Part shown: in pieces, positions 9,167 through 11,783 of the stretch | Numbering within the stretch: position 1 is the stretch's first letter | Layout of the letters: the number at the start of each line of letters is the position of its first letter | Source of the DNA: Baffinella frigidus | Lineage: Eukaryota; Cryptophyceae; Cryptomonadales; Baffinellaceae | Assembly (NCBI GenBank): GCA_026770585.1 | Contig: MU647032.1 | Span: 48,682 to 60,464, forward strand | Direction: 5' to 3' | DNA length: 11,783 nucleotides | Notes under the pieces: model-generated | What the model saw: the letters and a program-made list of their open reading frames with translations, nothing else | Databases searched by the model: none | Told to the model about the DNA's origin: nothing | Translations under genes and position numbers: made by a program

Positions 9167-9310
9167 ACAAACCCCACCCCAAGACAGCAAAAATACTGTC
9201 AAATTGCATGGCCTCGCCCACGAAATTCCCTACGTAGGAAATTACGTGGGGCATTTCATGGGCGAGGCCATGCAATTTCAACCGTGTTTTGCTATCTTGG
9301 GGTGGGTTGT
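9167..9310. mobile_element. Element D, 144-bp foldback element
   Basis: The outer arms ACAAACCCCACCCCAAGA and TCTTGGGGTGGGTTGT pair almost fully; the inner arms AAATTGCATGGCCTCGCCCA (9201-9220) and its exact complement (9259-9278) are 20 bp and perfect. The centre is a second hairpin, CCCACG...CGTGGG around TACGTA, so two alternative folds are possible. No coding capacity; resembles a MITE or foldback element. A half copy follows at 9361. Confidence 0.85.
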
Positions 9311-9360
9311 GTCCTATGGTAAAGCTACGTCTACGCTAAAATAGCAAAATCTGACAAAAT

Positions 9361-9420
9361 CCACCCTTAAGATAGCATACAAGGCGGTTTAAATTGCAGG
9401 GCCTCGGCCGCTAAATTGGA
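9361..9420. mobile_element. Half copy of element D (left arm)
   Basis: CCACCCTTAAGATAGCATAC then TTTAAATTGCAGGGCCTCGG and CTAAATT align with the left arm of element D (CCACCCCAAGACAGCAAAAA, CAAATTGCATGGCCTCGCC, CGAAATT). Confidence 0.6.
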
Positions 9421-9456
9421 GCCTTCCCTTGAGAAATGACACTAACGGCTCCAATT
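9414..9456. repeat. Hairpin AATTGGAGCC/GGCTCCAATT
   Basis: Perfect 10-bp arms at 9414-9423 and 9447-9456 around a 23-base loop. A similar ATTCGAGCCGTTAG stands at 9140, inverted relative to CTAACGGCTCCAAT at 9443, so related termini bracket the element D region. Confidence 0.8.
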
Positions 9457-9462
9457 CCCTAC

Positions 9463-9518
9463 CGCGGATCTGGAAGGGAGTTGGGCAGGTTGAGCTTCGT
9501 CGCCACCTTCGCGCCCAC
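9463..9518 (-). CDS. VGAKVATKLNLPNS exon copy 2
   Basis: Minus strand: CCCTGAACAGCAG acceptor, then VGAKVATKLNLPNSLPDP, then GCG^GTAGGG donor; 56 bp, so the reading phase differs from copy 1. Relative to copy 1: EIV to AKV, V to A, and a different tail after NS. It lies upstream of copy 1 in the minus direction, with element D between them. Confidence 0.52.
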
Positions 9519-9539
9519 CTGCTGTTCAGGGTTGAGGCT

Positions 9540-9662
9540 TTCAAATTTAGGGTTCCAACCCCTAAACCCTCCATAGTTTTGTGTTTTGTGTTTTGTGTTT
9601 TGCGTGTAGGGTTTTGTGTTTTGTGTTTAGGGTTTAGGGTTTAGGTTTTCGTGTTTCGTGTT
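9540..9662 (-). repeat. TTTTGTG and TTTAGGG heptamers
   Basis: A run of TTTTGTG heptamers (about 9578-9600, again 9611-9625) inside TTTAGGG DNA: a variant not seen elsewhere in the window. A short CCCCTAAACCCT stretch of opposite orientation lies at 9558. Confidence 0.9.
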
Positions 9663-9679
9663 TAGGGTCTTGGTGTTGC

Positions 9680-9741
9680 CTGCTCGGATTCGGCGGTGGG
9701 GTCGGGGAGGGCGCGGAAAATCGGCTGGCGAAGCTCCTGGC
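9680..9741 (-). CDS. Candidate exon QELRQPIFRALPDPTAESEQ
   Basis: Minus strand: CCCTAAAACAG acceptor, then a 62-bp block. The frame QELRQPIFRALPDPTAESEQ has the most natural composition and 17 of 20 G/C third positions, but another frame (ARSFASRFSAPSPTPP) is also open and G/C-rich, so the phase is uncertain. It would end at GAGCAG^GCAACA, a GC donor, or extend further. Single copy in this window. Confidence 0.4.
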
Positions 9742-9925
9742 CTGTTTTAGGGTTTGGGGTTTGGGATTTGGGGGTTTGGGATTAGGGTTTGGGGTTCAGG
9801 GTTTAGGGGTTTGTGTTTATGATGACTGCCACTGTACGAAGTGGGCCCATCCGAAGGTTCATAGACGTTTGGATCACGCATCTCCAGGCTTGATTATAAT
9901 ACAGAAGAAGAAGAAGAAGAAGATT
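9742..9925. other. TTTAGGG spacer, unique 80 bp, GAA repeat
   Basis: TTTAGGG/TTTGGGG variants to about 9815; then a unique stretch whose plus frame reads MMTATVRSGPIRRFIDVW and stops, and whose minus strand is also open; then AGA triplets at 9901-9922 (CTT tract on minus, ahead of the next block). No firm gene call. Confidence 0.5.
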
Positions 9926-9929
9926 AGGG

Positions 9930-9974
9930 GGATGGATGTTGCGCACCCATGGTGCCCTGCTCCAATTGCTCCAA
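9930..9974 (-). CDS. LEQLEQG-family block, copy 1
   Basis: Minus strand LEQLEQGTMGAQHPS. Part of a direct repeat of about 75 bp whose other copy (10156-10240) reads LEQLEQGNTGAYHLS. Conserved LEQLEQG-x-x-GA-x-H-x-S. A third, diverged relative at 10274 reads LQVIKGNMGDIP. No AG acceptor directly borders it; the G-run before it on plus is CCCCCC on minus. Confidence 0.38.
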
Positions 9975-10005
9975 GGGGGGTGGGGGATGGTACGCTCCCG
10001 AGCGT

Positions 10006-10155
10006 TTCTGGTTTCGGGTTGCTGTTTTCTGTTTTCGGGTTTCTGTTTTCGGGTTTCTGTTTTCGGGTTTCGGTTTTCGGGTGTCGGGGTTCGGTTTTCG
10101 GGTGTCAGTTTTCGGGTTTCGGGTGTCGGTTTTCGGGTGTTGTTTTTCGGGGTTT
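10006..10155 (-). repeat. TTTTCGGGTTTCTG/TTTCGGG array
   Basis: Heptamer and 14-mer units of TTTCGGG, GTTTTCGGG and GTGTCGG separate the two LEQLEQG copies. The long FRVSVFGF-type frame across it is an artefact of the repeat. Confidence 0.93.
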
Positions 10156-10158
10156 GGG

Positions 10159-10203
10159 GGATAGATGGTACGCACCCGTGTTGCCCTGCTCCAATTGCTC
10201 TAA
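10159..10203 (-). CDS. LEQLEQG-family block, copy 2
   Basis: Minus strand LEQLEQGNTGAYHLS. Differences from copy 1 (TM to NT, Q to Y, P to L) lie outside the conserved LEQLEQG and GA-x-H-x-S positions. Confidence 0.38.
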
Positions 10204-10273
10204 CGGGGGGGGGTTCATGGTACGTTCCCTAGCGTTTCGGGTTTCGGGATTTGGATTTCGGTTTTCGGGTTCT

Positions 10274-10322
10274 GGGAATGTCACCCATGTTTCCCTTGAT
10301 GACTTGGAGGCAGGAGAACATC
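10274..10322 (-). CDS. Candidate exon MFSCLQVIKGNMGDIP, LEQLEQG relative
   Basis: Minus strand: CGCATGCAG acceptor, then G ATG TTC..., reading MFSCLQVIKGNMGDIP, followed by AGAACCCGAAA heptamers. The GNMGD part aligns with GNTGA and GTMGA of the LEQLEQG copies, as does the preceding L-x-x-x-x-G spacing. The acceptor here is convincing; similarity to the other two is modest. Confidence 0.4.
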
Positions 10323-10385
10323 CTGCATGCGGGGTTAGGGTTTAGGGTTTAAGGATTAGGATTTGGAGTTTAGGGTTTACGGGGG

Positions 10386-10524
10386 CAGTGGAGTGAACTT
10401 GGTTTACAGGATTGTTCAGGGCGGATAGACCCAGTCGAGCGTGCAGGGTTTCCCTGGGGGGTGCTGATGGGTGGTAGGCGGGGGTTTGACGATTGAATTT
10501 CAGTTGGGTGAAGCGTCTGGAGTA
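10386..10524 (-). CDS. Candidate exon starting YSRRFTQLKFNRQTP
   Basis: Minus strand: CCCTAAACAG acceptor, then an open frame of about 46 codons starting YSRRFTQLKFNRQTP and including ETLHARLGLSALNNPVNQV before CCCTAAA heptamers. No ATG, so it would be an internal exon. Codon third positions are less G/C-biased than in other candidates, and no donor is clear. Single copy. Confidence 0.3.
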
Positions 10525-10539
10525 CTGTTTAGGGTTTTA

Positions 10540-10907
10540 AGTGACAGGGTAGGGTACAAGGTGTGGGGTGTGCGGTGTGTGGTGTGTGGTGTGGGGTTTG
10601 GGATTTGGGGGTTGGAGTTCAGGGTTTGGGCTTTAGGGTTTAGGGTTCAAGGTTAAGAGTTGAGGGTTCCGTGTTTAGAGGGTAGGGTTTCGGGTTTCAG
10701 GTTCAAAGTTTCGGGTTTCGGGTTTAGAGTTTCGGGTTTATTAGGGTTTCAGGTTTAGGGTTTAGAGTTTCGGGTTTAGAGTTTTGGGTGTATTAGGGTT
10801 TAGGGTTTAGAGTTTCGGGTTCAGAGTTTCGGGTTTCGGGTTTAGAGTTTCGGTTTATTGGGGTGTAGGGTTTAGAGATTCGGTTTATTGGGGTTTAGGG
10901 TTTAGAG
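10540..10907 (-). repeat. TTTAGGG/TTTCGGG/TTTAGAG higher-order repeat
   Basis: GTGTG-rich start (10560-10595), then heptamer variants arranged as recurring longer units of the type TTTAGAGTTTCGGGTTTATT then AGGGTTTAGGG. Unit borders drift, so this is a degenerate higher-order array. Confidence 0.9.
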
Positions 10908-10940
10908 TTTACGATGCAATCATCATGCCGCAGGGTGCGG
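10908..10940 (-). pseudogene. APCGM block, copy 1
   Basis: A 33-bp segment repeated at 11016. Minus frame APCGMMIAS then TAA. In the second copy it is APCGMVLAS then TAA: V/M and L/I exchanges, both conservative. Inserted in heptamer DNA. Confidence 0.35.
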
Positions 10941-11015
10941 AGTTTATGGTCTAGGGTTTAGAGTTTCGGGTTTATTAGGGTTTAGGGTTTCAGGTTTCGG
11001 GTTTCGGGTTTCGGG
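10941..11015 (-). repeat. TTTAGGG/TTTCGGG spacer between APCGM copies
   Basis: Same heptamer variants as in 10540-10907, ending in four TTTCGGG units. Confidence 0.88.
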
Positions 11016-11048
11016 TTTACGATGCAAGCACCATGCCGCAGGGTGCGG
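11016..11048 (-). CDS. APCGM block, copy 2, next to VPVLAV copy 1
   Basis: Minus frame APCGMVLAS then TAA at 11017-11019. It directly follows the AVPVLAV block (11053-11095). In the AVPVLAV frame the joined reading is instead RELRRTLRHGACIVN, also open, so which frame is used here is undecided. The first option gives conservative differences between the two copies, the second gives G to D and A to D. Confidence 0.35.
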
Positions 11049-11052
11049 CGCA

Positions 11053-11095
11053 GCTCGCGAGACCTGCCGCAAACGGCCAGCACGGGGACAGCCTG
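11053..11095 (-). CDS. VPVLAV exon copy 1 (AVPVLAVCGRSREL)
   Basis: First of six copies of a 43-bp block, minus frame AVPVLAVCGRSREL, preceded on the minus strand by GCGTGCCAG. Of the four full-length copies this one continues furthest on its 3 prime side (RRTLRHGAC). The hydrophobic VPVLAV core followed by basic RSREL is kept in the full copies. Unnamed. Confidence 0.48.
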
Positions 11096-11176
11096 GCACG
11101 CCAGAGCGTGCGTGGGGGTCAGAGATTGATAATTTATTGCCAAACAACCAGCGTCGGCGCCACGCATGCTACAGGA

Positions 11177-11219
11177 GCTCGCGAGACCTGCCGCCCACGG
11201 CCAGTACGGGCATAACCTG
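11177..11219 (-). CDS. VPVLAV exon copy 2 (VMPVLAVGGRSREL)
   Basis: Minus strand: CCTCAACAG acceptor-like, then VMPVLAVGGRSREL, then L and TAG just beyond the block. 43 bp, same borders as copies 1, 5 and 6. Between copies 1 and 2 lies about 80 bp of unique DNA with TTGATAATTTATTG. Confidence 0.45.
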
Positions 11220-11260
11220 TTGAGGGTTCAGGGTTCAGGGTTTAGGGTTTAGGATTTAGG

Positions 11261-11294
11261 GACCAGCCGCCACGGCCAGCACGGGAACAGCCTG
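11261..11294 (-). pseudogene. VPVLAV exon copy 3, short form
   Basis: Minus strand: CCCCTCTCGTCACAG acceptor-like, then AVPVLAVAAGP. The GCTCGCGA (SREL) end is missing and one base is lost in the GCCGCC run. TTTAGGG DNA replaces the lost end. Confidence 0.45.
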
Positions 11295-11367
11295 TGACGA
11301 GAGGGGTGAAGGGTTAGGGTTTAGGTTTTAGGTTTTAGGGGTTAGGGTTGGGGGTCTAGGGTTTATG
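11295..11367 (-). repeat. TTTAGGG spacer
   Basis: TTTAGGG and TTTTAGG variants between copies 3 and 4. The first 15 bp (TGACGAGAGGGGTG) match the flank of copy 6, so the duplicated unit extends beyond the 43-bp block. Confidence 0.85.
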
Positions 11368-11402
11368 GACCAGCCGCCCACGGCCAGCACGGGAACAGCC
11401 TG
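11368..11402 (-). pseudogene. VPVLAV exon copy 4, short form
   Basis: Minus strand AVPVLAVGGWS, lacking the SREL end like copy 3, but with the GCCGCCC run intact. Preceded by CCTAAGCAG on the minus strand. Confidence 0.45.
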
Positions 11403-11457
11403 CTTAGGGTTGAGGATTTAGGGTTAGGGCTTAGGGTTTAGGGTTTAGGGTTTAGAA

Positions 11458-11500
11458 GCTCGCGAGACCTGGCGCCCACGGGCAGGACGGGGACAGGCTG
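11458..11500 (-). CDS. VPVLAV exon copy 5 (PVPVLPVGARSREL)
   Basis: Full 43-bp form, minus frame PVPVLPVGARSREL, after GGTGCCAG. Two Ala to Pro changes and one Gly to Ala relative to the consensus; no frame break. Confidence 0.45.
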
Positions 11501-11522
11501 GCACCGTGGCCAGAGAGTTGGT

Positions 11523-11608
11523 CCACTTGGCACGCACCGAGGTCCACTTGGCACGCACCGAGGTTTTCACGGATGCAGTCCATCCAAACGATTCGTACTA
11601 GAGCCTCA
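11523..11608 (+). mobile_element. Family A element, copy 5, truncated
   Basis: Two tandem copies of the left end, CCACTTGGCACGCACCGAGG (11523 and 11543), then TTTTCACGGATGCAGTCCATC and CAAACGATTCGTACTAGAGCCT, matching copies 3 and 4, then abrupt heptamer DNA. The right half is absent. It lies between VPVLAV exon copies 5 and 6. Confidence 0.72.
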
Positions 11609-11625
11609 GGGTTGAGGATTTAGGA

Positions 11626-11668
11626 GCTTGCGAGACCAGCCGCCCCCGGCCAGCACGGGAACTGCCTG
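11626..11668 (-). CDS. VPVLAV exon copy 6 (AVPVLAGGGWSRKL)
   Basis: First copy in the minus reading direction. CCCCTCTCGGCACAG is a good pyrimidine-AG acceptor; then AVPVLAGGGWSRKL. Full 43-bp length with V to G and E to K changes. Confidence 0.45.
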
Positions 11669-11783
11669 TGCCGAGAGGGGTTAGGGTTTAGGGTTTGGGG
11701 TTTGGGGTTTAGGGTTTGGGATTTGGGGTTTGGGGTTTAGGGTTTGGAGGGGGGAGAGGGTAAGGGAGGTGGGGTAAGGGAGG
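11669..11783 (-). repeat. TTTAGGG/TTTGGGG spacer to the window edge
   Basis: TTTAGGG and TTTGGGG heptamers, then GGGAGAGGGTAAGGGAGG-type G-rich repeat running off the window. Confidence 0.9.

Noticed and set aside
8928-9344. 138-codon plus-strand frame
   Set aside because: It starts in GA repeat, crosses the VGEIVV exon antisense and then the foldback element; no independent support.
9761-10345. 194-codon plus-strand frame, longest in the window
   Set aside because: It is FRVSVFGF-type translation of TTTCGGG heptamers. The conserved blocks inside it read better on the minus strand.
11053-11668. CRISPR-like array from the six 43-bp repeats
   Set aside because: Repeat copies are diverged and of two lengths, spacers are telomere-type heptamers of variable length, and all other signs are eukaryotic.
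1-11783. tRNA, rRNA or bacterial operon features
   Set aside because: I found no cloverleaf with TTCGA-type arms, no rRNA-like stretch and no ribosome-binding-site-led gene series.

Overview
The window looks like nuclear DNA from a GC-rich, intron-rich photosynthetic eukaryote, probably a microalga. Its spacers are built from CCCTAAA/TTTAGGG heptamers, the telomere-type repeat of plants and many algae, and from close heptamer variants, mixed with long CT, CA and GA microsatellites. Nothing resembles a prokaryotic gene, operon, tRNA or rRNA. I cannot name the species, and I recognise no protein family with confidence. Because heptamers occur throughout and in both orientations, this is not a chromosome end. 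It is subtelomere-like or intron-like DNA.

Most long start-to-stop frames are microsatellite or heptamer artefacts. The real signal is in short GC-rich blocks of about 20 to 80 bp. They have open frames with G or C at most third positions, are usually preceded by a pyrimidine or C-rich tract ending in AG, and are often followed by GTAC or another GT. I read them as exons or exon relics. Most families occur 2 to 6 times as diverged copies, often with the frame kept. Between positions 1 and about 2570 the blocks read on the plus strand: DEVRGVLHRIQKP, LYEA, VRETSDR and EVIEVEGG families. From about 6700 to the end they read on the minus strand: LLSTN, FKDCGMPS, REKERTG, IQTVKVEF, VGEIVVTKLNLPNS, QELRQPIF, LEQLEQG and AVPVLAVGGRSREL families. 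The heptamer spacers are mostly C-rich on the same strand as the exons, and flip at about 2570-2600. This suggests two convergently oriented gene-like regions, with a mixed middle.

The middle (about 3070-6720) holds lower-GC unique DNA, minisatellites, a few plus-strand exon candidates (SGARGINGSNVSG, SRRETKTVLKVHDAG, VFEEVGG) and many small inverted-repeat elements. I distinguish four kinds. Family A (ends CCACTTAGCAGCC) has five copies. Family B (ends CAGGGGTACC) has three copies and a fragment; one copy sits at a TA inside a TTTAGGG run and one is interrupted. Element C is a 100-bp element nested in B2 with an ATA duplication. Element D is a 144-bp foldback element with a nearby half copy.

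A plus-strand repeat of about 124-134 bp carries arrays of alternating GTTCT/AGAAC pentamers that fit the heat-shock-element pattern, with 4, 6 and 4 units in its three copies. The window may be one or two unusual genes whose short exons were duplicated with their introns, or a graveyard of gene fragments spread by repeat-driven duplication. Transcript data would decide.
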